Of a stretch of DNA of 64,000 bases, positions 51,025 to 61,873 are shown piece after piece. Where the stretch lies: positions 1-64,000 of the forward strand of contig JADKBW010000014.1 in assembly GCA_016714905.1 (NCBI GenBank), given 5' to 3'. The notes beneath the pieces are model-generated. The model was not told where the DNA came from. It worked only from the letters and a program-made list of their open reading frames with translations, and did not search any database. Position 1 is the first letter of the stretch; each line of letters opens with the position of its first letter. Origin of the DNA: Flavobacterium sp. GTDB lineage: Bacteria > Bacteroidota > Bacteroidia > Flavobacteriales > Flavobacteriaceae. The position numbers and the translations under genes were made by a program.

Positions 51025-52150
51025 TCTGATATCGTAGTTTATTTACAACAGGATTCGCATACATGTTTAGAAAACCTTCTAAAGCTACCGGATTGTTTTG
51101 GTCTATCTTAATTTCCAATCGACGTTCGAAAAGTTGCTTTTCGTTTTCTGTATAAAAATCAACAAATTGATTTGTTTTATGAAGTATATCGTAAGCAATA
51201 TAATTGGTTGGCCATAGTTTGTAACTAGTCAAAATAGAATCATCTATAGCTTGAGCTAAGGCTTGAATTTGCTTATTAGAATTGTCATTTTCAGCAGCAA
51301 TAACGTCTAACTCATGATCTAAAACATCGCCAATATGAATATGAATTCGTTTCTTCTGACCCATGATTCCACTCAGTAAAGTCATGAAATCTTCGTTCTT
51401 CTCCTTAATATAAACCTCGTTATTTGCTTCCGCCATCAATTGCGGCATTTTGAGCGCGTCAGTGGGATCGTACTCATATGAAATCGATACCGGAACTACT
51501 TTGATTTTCTTAAAGTAGTCCATCAAATTTTCTTCATCAGATCCCATGGCCAGCATTTTCAATACCCCCGGATGTGTTGCGTCGTTCCCGTCTTTGGTTC
51601 GTCCTTCTCGCTGCGCAATCCAAACCGATCGATTTTCGCGAAGCAAAAGCTGACCAATGTACTCCGACATCAATTTTGAACTTTGCAACAATTCTCTTGG
51701 CGGCAAACCACGCTGAACCAAGAAATTTCTATTCAGCTTAGACAACGTTAGCAAAAACGACTTCTTCACTAAGTTATCTCCAATCGCCGAAGCTGTCATG
51801 ACTAAACCGTGCGTAAATAAAGAGGCGTTCAACAAAGAAGTGTCTAGGATAATGTCTCTATGATTGGAAATAAAAAGGTAGGCCGTGTTCTTTTCTAATT
51901 TTTCAAATCCTGAGGTAGTCAGTCCGTCGGAACTTTTCGCTAAGACTCTTTGAACCGATTGATAAATAAAATTACATTGAAAATCACGGATGGAATGTGT
52001 CTTTAACAACTGCTCTTTCCATACTTCGTCGGGCATTTCTGGGAAGGTGAAATTCATCAACGCTTTCATCATTGGATGATTGATTGAGGAGCGAATTCCC
52101 TCATTTATCTCAGCATCGTAAAACGGACGAATGGCATCAAATTTTTGCAT
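51014..52150 (-). CDS. Glycerol-3-phosphate/1-acylglycerol-phosphate acyltransferase-like protein
   Basis: 378 aa. FISNHRDIILDTSLLNASLF is a PlsC-type acceptor motif with His and Asp four residues apart (NHxxxxD), and RGLPPRELLQSSKLMSEYIG with VWIAQREGRTKDGNDATHPG supplies the glycerol-phosphate-binding block. No clear transmembrane helix. It probably acylates a lipid precursor at the inner face of the membrane; the exact acceptor is unknown. Upstream of and coupled to ansA. Confidence 0.82.
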   Translation of the reverse strand: MQKFDAIRPFYDAEINEGIRSSINHPMMKALMNFTFPEMPDEVWKEQLLKTHSIRDFQCNFIYQSVQRVLAKSSDGLTTSGFEKLEKNTAYLFISNHRDIILDTSLLNASLFTHGLVMTASAIGDNLVKKSFLLTLSKLNRNFLVQRGLPPRELLQSSKLMSEYIGQLLLRENRSVWIAQREGRTKDGNDATHPGVLKMLAMGSDEENLMDYFKKIKVVPVSISYEYDPTDALKMPQLMAEANNEVYIKEKNEDFMTLLSGIMGQKKRIHIHIGDVLDHELDVIAAENDNSNKQIQALAQAIDDSILTSYKLWPTNYIAYDILHKTNQFVDFYTENEKQLFERRLEIKIDQNNPVALEGFLNMYANPVVNKLRYQNAH

Positions 52151-52215
52151 CGAATAAATTCATTTTATTTAACAAAAGAACAAAATTTATTGACAACTTT
52201 TGCTGTTTTTTTACT

Positions 52216-52985
52216 TTAAATGCGGAATACGTCTTTAGAATTTTGCGTCGTTATATCTGCTATTTCATCTGCCGACAGCAAATAAATCTCGGCTAATTTC
52301 TGCACTACATTGACAATATAACTGCTTTCATTTCGCTTGCCTCGATAGGGAATGGGCGCTAAATAAGGGGAATCAGTTTCTAGAACAATATGTTCAATAT
52401 CTATTTGATCTAAAAACTGATCTATTTTTCCGTTTTTAAACGTGACAACGCCTCCAATTCCAAGTTTCATATTGAAGGAAATGGCGCGCAAAGCTTGTTC
52501 ATATGTTCCGGTGAAACAATGAAAAATTCCAAATAAGTCGTCTCCTTTTTCAGATTCTAACACCTCAAAAATTTCATCGAACGCATCTCTACAATGAATG
52601 ACGATGGCAATTTGTGCTTTTTGGCCAATTGAATTTGGTGTTTAAAAGCAAACTGCTGCTCCTTTAAATGGGTTTTATCCCAATACAAATCGATGCCAAT
52701 TTCGCCAATGGCAAAGAACTTTCTTTTCGCTAATTCCGCTTCAACGTGCTTTAATTCAGCCTCGTAATTTTCTTTCACATAGGTTGGATGCAAACCCATC
52801 ATCAGAAACACATTTTCCGGATAAGCTTTTTCTAAATCATACATCGATTGTGTACACGAAGAATCAATCGCAGGTACAAAAAACCTTGTCACACCTTGAT
52901 TGATGGCGCGTTGCATCATTTCGTTTCTGTCCAAATCAAATTCTTCGCTGTAAAGATGGGTGTGCGTATCAGTAATTATCATCAT
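52216..52985 (-). pseudogene. TatD-family metal-dependent hydrolase, one frameshift
   Basis: From 52985 (MMIITDTHTHLYSEEFDLDR) the frame carries the metal site DTHTH, the GLHPTYVKENYEAE and GEIGIDLYWDKTHLKEQQ blocks. It loses frame near 52606-52609 after KKHKLP. One more A gives LPIVIHCRDAFDEIFEVLES and continues IFHCFTGTYEQALRAI, ETDSPYLAPIPYRGKRNESS to 52216. Repaired length about 256 aa, normal for TatD/YcfH metallo-deoxyribonucleases. All metal ligands are present, so the break is likely a sequence error. Confidence 0.85.
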
Positions 52986-53077
52986 GGAGAAAGGCAAATT
53001 TTTATGCCCCAAAATTACAATTAAAACCAAACTATTCGCGAAAACTTTACGACCTTAGCGCCAAAGCGACAGAAAAA

Positions 53078-53515
53078 ATGAAACACCTTCAAGACCTTCT
53101 CAAAAAAGAAAAATACACTAAGATCAATTTTAAGGTCACCAAAACACAACATCTACTTCTCAAAGCCAGTATTAATGGTGTTAAGGGGAATTTCATTTTA
53201 GATACTGGAGCCAGTAATAGTTGTGTTGGATTTGAAAGTATCGAACTATTTCAACTCACCGCCGGGAAATCAAAAACCAAAGCCGCTGGTGCTGGAGCGA
53301 CTGGAATGTTTACACAAATTGCCAAGAGCAATCAGTTGCAAATTGGCCGTTGGAAGAACAAGAATTTTCATTTGGTGATTTTTGATTTATCACATGTTAA
53401 TGAAGCACTCACCCAACACAAAACTAAACCCGTTCAAGGCATCATCGGTGCCGATGTGCTGTTAGAGGGAAAGGCGATTATTGATTATTATAATCATTGT
53501 TTGTACCTTCATTAA
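53078..53515 (+). CDS. Retropepsin-like clan AA aspartic protease
   Basis: 145 aa, one domain, no signal peptide or membrane anchor. NFILDTGASNSCVGFES contains the catalytic D42-T43-G44; the partner flap and hydrophobic ILG-like motif appear as GIIGADVLLEGKAIIDY. Single-domain enzymes of this kind act as homodimers with one Asp from each chain. The target is unknown. It reads toward a T9SS gene but ends about 100 bp before that gene's signal peptide. Confidence 0.85.
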   Translation: MKHLQDLLKKEKYTKINFKVTKTQHLLLKASINGVKGNFILDTGASNSCVGFESIELFQLTAGKSKTKAAGAGATGMFTQIAKSNQLQIGRWKNKNFHLVIFDLSHVNEALTQHKTKPVQGIIGADVLLEGKAIIDYYNHCLYLH

Positions 53516-53613
53516 ATCAAATTCTCGATGAAACCCATCGAATTCTCATTGAAATTGGCAGATCCGCTTTCGCTCATTTATATTTTATACATTTGATTTC
53601 TAACTTTTGTATC

Positions 53614-56226
53614 ATGAAAAAAAATTACCGCTTTTTGTCTTTGTTTTTTGGGTTGATGTTAAGCACCATCTCGTACGGACAAATCTCTGCTGCCGATGAC
53701 ACTTTTGGTGTTGTTTATGGCGCATCCAATGTGACTGCAGGAAATGTGTTGCTCAATGACGTATTGAATAGTGCACCAGCAACACTAAGTACCGTAACCA
53801 TTACACAACTCACCTCAACCAATGCTGGCGTTTCAATTTCGGGAACTGATGTTGTTGTCGCTGGAGGCACGCCACGAGGCAGCTACACTTTAACGTATAA
53901 AATTTGTTCTATTGCGAATCCGCTGCTTTGTGCAACTGGAACAGTCACCATCAATACGCAATTGATTGCCAATCCTGATACTATTTATATAAGTCCTTGT
54001 TGGGGTGGCACCATTGGAAATGTTCTTGGAAGCGGAACTAATGTAGATTTCATTGACACTTTAAATGGCGTGCCGGCTGTTTTGACTTCTTATTTCACCC
54101 AACCCGGAAATATTCTTGTTCCTGCCGATGTGGTCATCACTGATTTATCAAATTATCCTGAATTTACTATTGATAGTAGTGGAAATATTAATTATTTTGG
54201 ATCCCCATTCTTCCCAACGCAATATACTTTAACCTATCAATTATGTGAAATAGCACATCCTTCAAATTGTAGTATCGGCTATGTAACAATAAATTTCTTT
54301 CCGCCCTATCTTTTTGCTGGAGATGATGATTTCTCATTTAATCCAATTGATAATACTACAGGTGGTGTAGCTGGAAATGTTTTGATAAATGATTTTAGCG
54401 AATGCTCAGGACCTTTAAGTTCCTCAAATAGTACTGTTTTCACAAACAGCATTCCTGCAGGTTTGTCAATAGATCCCGATGGAAATGTATTGGTCTCTCC
54501 AGGGACATCTCCCGGAACTTATGTATTCAATTATACCGTTTGTGAAAACTTTTTCGGATCTTGTGGTTCTGCAAATGTATTTATAACCGTAACTGGTCCT
54601 TCCGTATTAGTAGCCAACTATGATGATTTTGGTGCGCCTAATTATCCGAACACAACAACCGCAAGTGTATTGACCAATGACACATTTAACGGCAACCCTT
54701 TTTCATCATCGGATGTCATCTTAACGCCGTTAAATAATCCAGCTGGTTTTACTTTAAATTCTAACGGGACGATTACCATTGCGCCAACTGTTCCAGAGGA
54801 AACCTATGTTATTCCTTATCAAATATGCGCCGCTTCTAATCCGAGTGATTGCTATGTCAATTATGCTTACGTAGTCGTATTGAAAAACCGAATCATTGGT
54901 AAAATTAAATATGATGCAACAGCAAATGGCTGTGATGCGAGCGATGCTTATCTAAATAATATCACAGTGCAAAATGTAAATGGTTCCAGTACATATGTAA
55001 GTACCACTCGTTCTTATGCCGCAGGAGAATATTACCTAATTGGAGATAACGGAACTAATACCGTTTCTGTTACTGGTTTACCTCCTTATTTTACAGTAAC
55101 TCCAGCAACACAGGTTTTTAATTTTAGCACGCCTGGAACCACAACCTCCCCCGATTTTTGTGTAGTTGCCAATAGCAACGTCGACGATGTAGAAATTGTT
55201 CTTATTCCATTATTTAATGTCGTACCTGGTCTTCCGGCTTTCTATAATATCTGGTTTAAGAACAACGGAAGTACCACGCTGAATGGTCAAGTAACTTTTC
55301 AGTTCGACAATACAAAAATGTCCTTTTTGTCCAGTAGTCCTTCACCAAATACAATAACTACAAACACTTTGGTTTTTAATTATTCGAATTTAGCTCCATT
55401 TGAAAACAGGTTGATCAACAATGTGAAATTCCAAGTGGACATCCCACCTACAGTAGATTTAGGTCAAGTCATTACTTTTGCGGGAGATATTTCGCCTGTT
55501 GCCTCAGATTATACACCCGTCAACAATAGTAGTGAGGTAAGCCAAACCGTCGTTAACTCGCAAGACCCCAATGATATTATAGTTCATGAAGGTGCATCAA
55601 TCACATTAGCAAAAGCGCAGCAAGATTATTTACACTACACCATTCGATTTCAAAACATTGGAACTTCAGACGCCATCAACGTTAAAGTGATCAATGATTT
55701 AGATGCTAAATTAGATTGGAGCACATTCCAGCTAATTAGTACCAGTCACAATTGTAGGATAAAAAACAAAAACAATCGCAACGAATTTATTTTTGAAGGA
55801 ATCAATTTACCGGGAACTACCAACGAGCCTTTAAGTCATGGTTACATCACCTATAAAATAAAAGCAATCACTTCCATTGCTGTTGGAGATGTGATTCCTA
55901 ATAGTGCTAATATCTACTTTGATTTCAACGCACCTATCGCGACCAATATTGCAACCACGACCATAACCCCAAATTTAGGGACTGAGAATTTTGCTTTCAG
56001 CGATTTCAATTACTTTCCAAATCCAGTAAAAAACATTTTGTTTCTAAAAAACACGAAAACGATAAATTCAGTTGAAATTACTTCTCTAGTTGGGCAAACA
56101 GTGCTTTCTAAAAAAGTAATGGAAGTACAAGCAGAAATTAATTTAACCGACCTGGCAAATGGAATTTATTTCGTAAAAGTTAACTCTGAAAATCAAGAAA
56201 AAACGATAAAAATCGTCAAAGAATAA
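53614..56226 (+). CDS. Large secreted T9SS protein with Ig-like and DUF7619-type domains
   Basis: 870 aa from the ATG at 53614 (MKKNYRFLSLFFGLMLSTIS, signal peptide ending YGQ); an in-frame start 117 bp upstream precedes it but lacks export features. Five Ig-like repeats of about 95 residues open with AADDTFGVVYG, ANPDTIYISPC, AGDDDFSFNPI, ANYDDFGAPNY and share GNVLxND. Then comes a prealbumin-like segment (IGKIKYDATANGCDAS) and a conserved repeat domain (SQDPNDIIVHEGASI, IPNSANIYFDFNAPI). The T9SS type A sorting domain (FNYFPNPVKNILFLKNTK, LANGIYFVKVNSENQ) ends it. Likely a surface adhesin or structural protein. Confidence 0.88.
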   Translation: MKKNYRFLSLFFGLMLSTISYGQISAADDTFGVVYGASNVTAGNVLLNDVLNSAPATLSTVTITQLTSTNAGVSISGTDVVVAGGTPRGSYTLTYKICSIANPLLCATGTVTINTQLIANPDTIYISPCWGGTIGNVLGSGTNVDFIDTLNGVPAVLTSYFTQPGNILVPADVVITDLSNYPEFTIDSSGNINYFGSPFFPTQYTLTYQLCEIAHPSNCSIGYVTINFFPPYLFAGDDDFSFNPIDNTTGGVAGNVLINDFSECSGPLSSSNSTVFTNSIPAGLSIDPDGNVLVSPGTSPGTYVFNYTVCENFFGSCGSANVFITVTGPSVLVANYDDFGAPNYPNTTTASVLTNDTFNGNPFSSSDVILTPLNNPAGFTLNSNGTITIAPTVPEETYVIPYQICAASNPSDCYVNYAYVVVLKNRIIGKIKYDATANGCDASDAYLNNITVQNVNGSSTYVSTTRSYAAGEYYLIGDNGTNTVSVTGLPPYFTVTPATQVFNFSTPGTTTSPDFCVVANSNVDDVEIVLIPLFNVVPGLPAFYNIWFKNNGSTTLNGQVTFQFDNTKMSFLSSSPSPNTITTNTLVFNYSNLAPFENRLINNVKFQVDIPPTVDLGQVITFAGDISPVASDYTPVNNSSEVSQTVVNSQDPNDIIVHEGASITLAKAQQDYLHYTIRFQNIGTSDAINVKVINDLDAKLDWSTFQLISTSHNCRIKNKNNRNEFIFEGINLPGTTNEPLSHGYITYKIKAITSIAVGDVIPNSANIYFDFNAPIATNIATTTITPNLGTENFAFSDFNYFPNPVKNILFLKNTKTINSVEITSLVGQTVLSKKVMEVQAEINLTDLANGIYFVKVNSENQEKTIKIVKE

Positions 56227-56243
56227 TTCTTAACATAAAATGT

Positions 56244-56277
56244 CAAAAGCCATCTATTTTAGGTGGCTTTTTTGCTT
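56244..56277. terminator. Bidirectional terminator shared with the end of the MFS gene
   Basis: AAAAGCCATC pairs with GGTGGCTTTT and has T runs on both sides. The right arm is also the last codons of the convergent transporter gene, whose stop lies inside the loop side. Confidence 0.7.
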
Positions 56278-57480
56278 CTTAAAAGAAAAGTACGCAATCA
56301 CCAAACTCACCAACATCAAGAAACCGCCCAAAACAAATGGCGCTCCGGCAAACTCAAACGGTGCCTCATCATGGGTGAAATAATAAAAAATTCCAGACAT
56401 CACGGGTGGACCGATAATCGCACTCGCACTCATTAAGCTTGATAAAGTCCCTTGAATTTCTCCTTGCTCAGTAGGTAGCACCTGACTCGAAACCACAGAC
56501 TGCATCGCTGGACCAGCAATGCCTCCCAAACAATATGGAATTAAAAACACAAACACCATCCAACTTTGCGTTGCCGATGCAAACAAAAACATACCTACCG
56601 CATATAAGATGATCCCAACATAAATACTATTGACGTTGCCCAACTTCGGATTAATCCATCGAATCAAAACACCTTGAACCAATCCCACCAGAAGTCCGAT
56701 GATTCCAAATGATATTCCAACCATTTTTTCGTCCCAACCAAATCGAAACATCGTATAATAACTCCAATTACTTTGCACTGCATGAGAAGCGACGTACAAA
56801 ATAAAAATCGCCGACATCAGTCCAAATAATGTCGGATGTTTTCGCAACCGCAACAAAGCACCAACTGGATTGGCACGCTTCCATTCGAATTTTCTACGAT
56901 TTTCTTTCGCCAACGATTCAGGTAATATAAAATATCCGTAAATAAAGTTAACAAAACACAAAACTGCCGCGGCATAAAAAGGAACTCTTGCTCCAAAATG
57001 GCCCAACAAACCGCCAATCACTGGACCGATGATGAAGCCCAGACCAAACGCAGCGCCAATCATTCCGAAGTTCTTGGCTCTGTTTTCCGGTGTACTGATA
57101 TCTGCTATATACGCCGATGCGGTCGTGATACTCGCCCCGGTGAGTCCCGCTATAATTCGTCCAATAAAGAGCCAAGTAATTGTTGGTGCGAAGGAAAGTA
57201 AAACATAATCTAGGGCAAAAGCGAAAAGTGAAATCAAGATAATCGGTCGTCGCCCGTATTGATCGCTCAAATTTCCAATCAATGGCGCAAAAATAAATTG
57301 AGTAAACGCATACGCAAATCCTAACCAGCCGCCGTATTTTGCGGCTTCACTAATATCACCTTGAATCAATTCTTCAATCAATTTGGGAATCACTGGAATG
57401 ATAATGCCCCAACCCGTGATGTCAATCAACATGGTGATAAAAATAAATCCGATCGCGGCTGATTTCTGGTTCTTTTTCAT
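56254..57480 (-). CDS. MFS multidrug/TetA-like antiporter
   Basis: 408 aa from the ATG at 57480 (MKKNQKSAAIGFIFITMLID); the longer open frame upstream runs through a noncoding repeat element and is rejected as coding. Twelve membrane helices. Motif A in GNLSDQYGRRPIILISLFAF and motif C in FGLGFIIGPVIGGLLGHFGA place it in the 12-helix DHA1 drug-proton antiporters related to TetA. A clinical tetracycline phenotype cannot be inferred. It lies downstream of the odhA/odhB genes, from which the repeat element separates it. Confidence 0.88.
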   Translation of the reverse strand: MKKNQKSAAIGFIFITMLIDITGWGIIIPVIPKLIEELIQGDISEAAKYGGWLGFAYAFTQFIFAPLIGNLSDQYGRRPIILISLFAFALDYVLLSFAPTITWLFIGRIIAGLTGASITTASAYIADISTPENRAKNFGMIGAAFGLGFIIGPVIGGLLGHFGARVPFYAAAVLCFVNFIYGYFILPESLAKENRRKFEWKRANPVGALLRLRKHPTLFGLMSAIFILYVASHAVQSNWSYYTMFRFGWDEKMVGISFGIIGLLVGLVQGVLIRWINPKLGNVNSIYVGIILYAVGMFLFASATQSWMVFVFLIPYCLGGIAGPAMQSVVSSQVLPTEQGEIQGTLSSLMSASAIIGPPVMSGIFYYFTHDEAPFEFAGAPFVLGGFLMLVSLVIAYFSFKKQKSHLK

Positions 57481-57491
57481 AATGAATTTTT

Positions 57492-57566
57492 GGGCGTGTC
57501 CCGGCGTCGTTCCTCCTTGGGTCGCGTCTTCCGCAGTGCGCGGCACTTTGCTGCAACCGCTCACGC
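57492..57566 (-). repeat. GC-rich hairpin repeat element, copy B
   Basis: On the minus strand GCGTGAGCGGTTGCAGCAAA, GTGCCGCGCACTGCGGAAGA, CGCGACCCAAGG, then ACGCCGGGACACGCCC. Same family as 21045-21108 but 10 bases longer in the 3' half. It begins about 12 bp upstream of the MFS ATG, so it may lie in that gene's leader. Confidence 0.6.
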
Positions 57567-57636
57567 AAACACGCAAATAAACAAAAAATCCCAAACTCTT
57601 TTTGAATTTGGGATTTGAATTTTGGGATTTAATTTC

Positions 57637-58863
57637 TTATAATTCCAATGCCTTTTTCGCATCACCACCCATCAATAATTCAACAGGATTTTCTAACGCT
57701 TCTTTCACGGCAACCAAGAAACCAACCGATTCTCTTCCGTCGATAATTCGGTGATCGTAAGATAACGCCACGTACATCATCGGGTGAATTTCTACTTGAC
57801 CATTTACGGCAATCGGACGCTCAATAATGTTGTGCATGCCGAGAATTCCGGATTGTGGCGGGTTGATAATTGGTGTACTCAACATACTTCCAAAAACACC
57901 TCCGTTTGAAATCGTAAACGTTCCGCCTGTCATATCATCAACAGTGATTTGCCCATCACGAGCGCGGATGGCCAAACGTTTGATCTCTGCTTCGATACCG
58001 CGGAAACTTAAGGTTTCAGCCGAGCGAACTACAGGAACCATCAAACCTTTTGGACCAGAAACGGCAACTGAAATATCGCAGAAATCGTACGCGATTTTGT
58101 CCGTTCCGTCTATCATTGAGTTCACATCTGGATAGAGTTGTAATGCTCTTGTTACGGCTTTCGTAAAGAACGACATAAAGCCCAAACCTAATCCACCGTG
58201 TTTTGCTTTGAAAGCATCTTTATATTCGTTACGCACTGCGTTAATTGGCGACATGTTTACTTCATTAAAAGTCGTCAACATCGCAGTTTCGTTTTTCGCA
58301 GCCACCAATCTTTCGGCCACTTTACGACGCAACATCGATAATTTAGTGCGACTAGAACCACGGTTTCCACCAGTCGGTGTTCCCATCGAAGGAATGGCGC
58401 TTACTGCATCTTCTTTAGTAATGCGACCGTCTTTTCCTGTTCCTACTATATCTGAAGGTTGTATGTTTTTCTCGTCTAGAATTTTCTTCGCTGCTGGTGA
58501 AGGTGTGTTGGTAGCGTAGGAAGTTGGCGCTGGTGCAGCCGCTGGTTTTGCTTCTACTTTAGGAGCTTCTGCCTTAGGAGCCTCCACTTTAGCTTCAGCC
58601 ACCGGCGCGGCACCCGAAGGCTTAGCGGCACTAGTATCGATTAAGCAAACCACAGCGCCTACGGCAACTGCATCGCCTTCTTCGGCTTTGAGTGTGATGA
58701 TTCCGCTGGCTTCTGCAGGCAATTCGAGTGTGGCTTTATCAGAATCGACTTCGGCAATGGCTTGGTCTTTTTCTACATAATCACCGTCTTTGACTAACCA
58801 AGTGGCGATTTCAACTTCTTTGATGGACTCGCCTGGTGAAGGCACTTTCATTTCTAAAATCAT
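57637..58863 (-). CDS. odhB: 2-oxoglutarate dehydrogenase E2, dihydrolipoyllysine succinyltransferase
   Basis: 408 aa. Lipoyl domain 1-75 with the attachment Lys43 in DSDKATLELPAEAS, an Ala/Pro linker, a peripheral-subunit-binding domain (about 122-158, PAAKKILDEKNIQPSDIVGT) and the catalytic domain with His371 and Asp375 in YDHRIIDGRESVGFL. It transfers the succinyl group to CoA in the TCA-cycle complex. The E1 gene lies 126 bp upstream on the same strand, with a hairpin element between them. Confidence 0.95.
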   Translation of the reverse strand: MILEMKVPSPGESIKEVEIATWLVKDGDYVEKDQAIAEVDSDKATLELPAEASGIITLKAEEGDAVAVGAVVCLIDTSAAKPSGAAPVAEAKVEAPKAEAPKVEAKPAAAPAPTSYATNTPSPAAKKILDEKNIQPSDIVGTGKDGRITKEDAVSAIPSMGTPTGGNRGSSRTKLSMLRRKVAERLVAAKNETAMLTTFNEVNMSPINAVRNEYKDAFKAKHGGLGLGFMSFFTKAVTRALQLYPDVNSMIDGTDKIAYDFCDISVAVSGPKGLMVPVVRSAETLSFRGIEAEIKRLAIRARDGQITVDDMTGGTFTISNGGVFGSMLSTPIINPPQSGILGMHNIIERPIAVNGQVEIHPMMYVALSYDHRIIDGRESVGFLVAVKEALENPVELLMGGDAKKALEL

Positions 58864-58909
58864 TGTAACTTATTTTAAATTTTGAACGTTGTGTTGTTTT
58901 TTATTTGGT

Positions 58910-58978
58910 GCCCTAGCCCTGATGGAACGGCATCCTTTTGTGGCGGTGTTCGCCGCAAAAGATATAGTGACAGCAGGA
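58910..58978 (+). ncRNA. Flavobacterial hairpin element, copy B (Flavo-1-like)
   Basis: GCCCTAGCCCTGATGG, CGGCATCCTTTTGTGGCG, loop GTGTT, CGCCGCAAAAGATATAG, ACAGCAGG. The 11-bp stem CTTTTGTGGCG/CGCCGCAAAAG extends the stem of copy A at 13909-13978 with compensating arms. It lies between odhA and odhB, antisense to them if read in the same orientation as copy A. Confidence 0.5.
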
Positions 58979-58988
58979 TTAACTCTCA

Positions 58989-61761
58989 TTATTGAAATAA
59001 ATTTTTATCAAATACCATTCGGATTGCATCGGCCTGACGGCGTTTGGCTCGTGTATAACTTCCTGCTGCTGGTGCTGCGTAGGCTTTGAGCGATGCCAAT
59101 CTCCATTTTACGAGATCGAAATTCATTAACATATAGCTGTAAGCGCCCATATTCTTTGGTTCTTCTTGTGCCCAAACGAAATCGTCGGCTTTCGAATAAC
59201 TTGCGATAATGGCTTTTAATTGTTCGGTTGGCAATGGGAATAATTGTTCAATTCTGATGAGTGCCACGTCTTTTCGTCCGAGATTTTCTCTTTCGGTATG
59301 CAAATCATAATAGAATTTACCAGTGCAAAATACCAATGTTTTGACGTCTTTTTTATTCACAGCCGTATCATCAATCGTTTCTTGGAAACTACCGGTTGCA
59401 AATTCCTCAACCGTTGAAACGACTCTTGGATCACGCAACAAACTTTTCGGCGTGAATACGACCAATGGTTTGCGGTATTTGGTTTTCATTTGACGGCGCA
59501 ACAAGTGAAAGAAATTGGCTGGTGTGGTGCAATCAGCAACGAACATATTGTGTCTTGCACAAAGTTGAAGGTAACGCTCCATTCTTGCTGAAGAGTGTTC
59601 CGCGCCTTGTCCTTCGTAACCGTGTGGCAAGAGTAAGACAATTCCGTTTTGGTTGTTCCATTTGTCTTCGCCGCACGAGATGTATTGGTCGATCATAATT
59701 TGCGCTCCGTTGCTGAAATCTCCAAATTGTGCTTCCCAAATGGTTAGCGTATTTGGACTTGCAAGAGCGTAACCGTAATCAAATCCGAGTACACCATATT
59801 CTGACAAGAACGAATTGTAAATATAGAATTTACCTTCGGCGTTCTTAAGATTTGATAAGAGCACCACTTCTTCTTCGCTGTCTTCTACTTTCACCACTGC
59901 GTGACGGTGGGAGAACGTTCCTCGTTCTACGTCTTGTCCAGAAATACGAACATTATAACCTTCGGTCATTAAGGAACCATACGCTAATGTTTCCGCCATT
60001 GCCCAGTCGAGGGCATTGGATTCGAAGAACATTGTTTTACGATCGTTGATTAGTTTTTCGATTTTGCTGATGAATTTTTTGTCTTTGGGAAGATTACAAA
60101 TCACATCGGCTATTTCGGTCAATCCTTTTTTAGGGAAAGTCGTATCTACTTTTTGCAACATCACATCGTCGGAGACTTGCTGGAATCCTTGCCATTCATT
60201 TTGCATGAAAGGCGTGATGATCGTTAAATCTTTTTTACGTGAGGCTTCGAGATTTTGATCTAGATCGAGTTTGTAAGCCGATTCTAAATCTTTGACGAAA
60301 TTGCCGTCGATAACTCCTTCTGCCAATAATTTGTCCCATAAATATCTCGTGGATTTTGTGCTTGGCAATGATTTTATATAGTACTGGTTGGGTGAAACGA
60401 GGTTCATCACCTTCGTTGTGTCCGTATTTTCTGTATCCCAGTAAATCGATGAAAACATCGCGTCCGAATTGCATTCTAAAGTCGAGGGCAAACAACATCG
60501 CGTGCACCACGGCTTCTGCATCATCCGCATTGACGTGCAATACAGGCGACAAAGTTACTTTAGCCACATCGGTGCAATACGTTGACGAACGAGCATCGAG
60601 ATAATTCGTAGTAAAACCGACTTGGTTGTTGATGACAATATGAATGGTTCCGCCGGTTTTGTATCCGTCGAGTTGTGCCATTTGGATGATCTCATAGAGA
60701 ATTCCTTGTCCAGCGATAGCAGCATCACCGTGCACGGCAATTGGCAACACTTTCGAGAAATCTTCTGGAAAATAATGATCTTGTTTTGCACGGGTAATTC
60801 CTTCAATTACGGCACCAACCGTTTCTAGGTGAGACGGATTCGGCGCTAAATTGATATTGATATGTTTTCCTGTGCTTGTTTTTCTATCCGATGTTAAACC
60901 CAAATGGTATTTTACATCGCCATCAAAATATTCTTGGTCGTAATCTTTCCCGTCAAATTCGGAGAAAATATCTTGGGTTGATTTTCTAAAAATATTAGCC
61001 AACACGTTCAAACGACCACGGTGCGCCATTCCCATGACGAATTGCTCTACGCCTTTTTCTGCTGCGGCTTCAATCAGCGCATCGAGTGCTGGAATGATGG
61101 ATTCGCCGCCTTCGAGTGAAAAACGTTTTTGTCCAACGTATTTGGTGTGTAAGAAATTCTCGAAAGAAACCGCTTCGTTGAGTTTGCTGAGAATGTTTTT
61201 CTTTTGATCGTTGGTGAAGTTGGGTTGGTTGTCATTGATGTTGATGCGGTCTTGAATCCATTGAATCCACTCTGGATTTCGCATGTACATATATTCAATT
61301 CCGATATGTTGACAGTAGACATTTCGTAAATGAGTCAAAATATCTTGCAACGTCGACGGTTGATGCCCGAGTACTTTTGCCGCATCAAAAACGGTATTTA
61401 AGTCGTCGTTGGAAAGCCCGTAATTTTCAAGCTGTAAATTAGGCAAGAAGATTCGGCGATCACGAACCGGATTGGTCTTAGTAAAAAGATGTCCACGCGT
61501 TCGGTAACCGTCGATAAGTTTAAGAACGTTGAATTCTTTTAATATTTTATCTGAAGCTGCGCCGCTCTGAACAGCATTGGACGCCATGTTTGCCATTTGA
61601 TGAACAGCTTGCTCCTCGTTGTAGGTGGTCATTCCAAAATCGAAACCTTGAAAGAAACTTCTCCAACTAGGTTCTACGCTATCTGGACTTTCTGTGTATT
61701 GCTCGTATAAATCGGCGAAAAATTCGGTGTGTGCTGCGTTTAAAAAGGAAAACCTATCCAT
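58989..61761 (-). pseudogene. odhA: 2-oxoglutarate dehydrogenase E1, two single-base breaks
   Basis: The N-terminal part (from 61761, MDRFSFLNAAHTEFFADLYE) holds the family start, MGMAHRGRLNVLANIF, GDAAIAGQGILYEIIQ, the thiamine-diphosphate site and GYRKYGHNEGDEPRFTQP. Frame is lost at KHK near 60354-60357, then for ten codons NPRDIYGT is in a third frame, and from 60330-60332 KLLAEGVIDGNFVKDLES continues in a third reading to 58989. Adding one A at each place rebuilds KHKNPRDIYGTKLLAEGVID. Repaired length about 924 aa, normal. It decarboxylates 2-oxoglutarate in the TCA cycle. An essential-type gene with two run-length losses points to sequence error. Confidence 0.9.
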
Positions 61762-61799
61762 AAGTCTTGTTAAATGTCCTAATTTGTAAAAATGTTACG

Positions 61800-61807
61800 C
61801 AAAAGTA
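61800..61807 (-). promoter_or_regulatory. Putative -7 box for odhA
   Basis: CAAAAGTA on the plus strand is TACTTTTG on the minus strand, 38 bp before the odhA ATG. Confidence 0.45.
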
Positions 61808-61873
61808 CAATAAAACCAATAAAATTTTAATTATTTTAGATACTTTTATCGTTTATCAAAAAAAGCTTTTTTT

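Noticed and set aside
56254..57594. Longer start for the MFS gene and a tetracycline-resistance label
   Set aside because: The extra 38 codons run through the GC-rich repeat element, and family membership alone does not show resistance.
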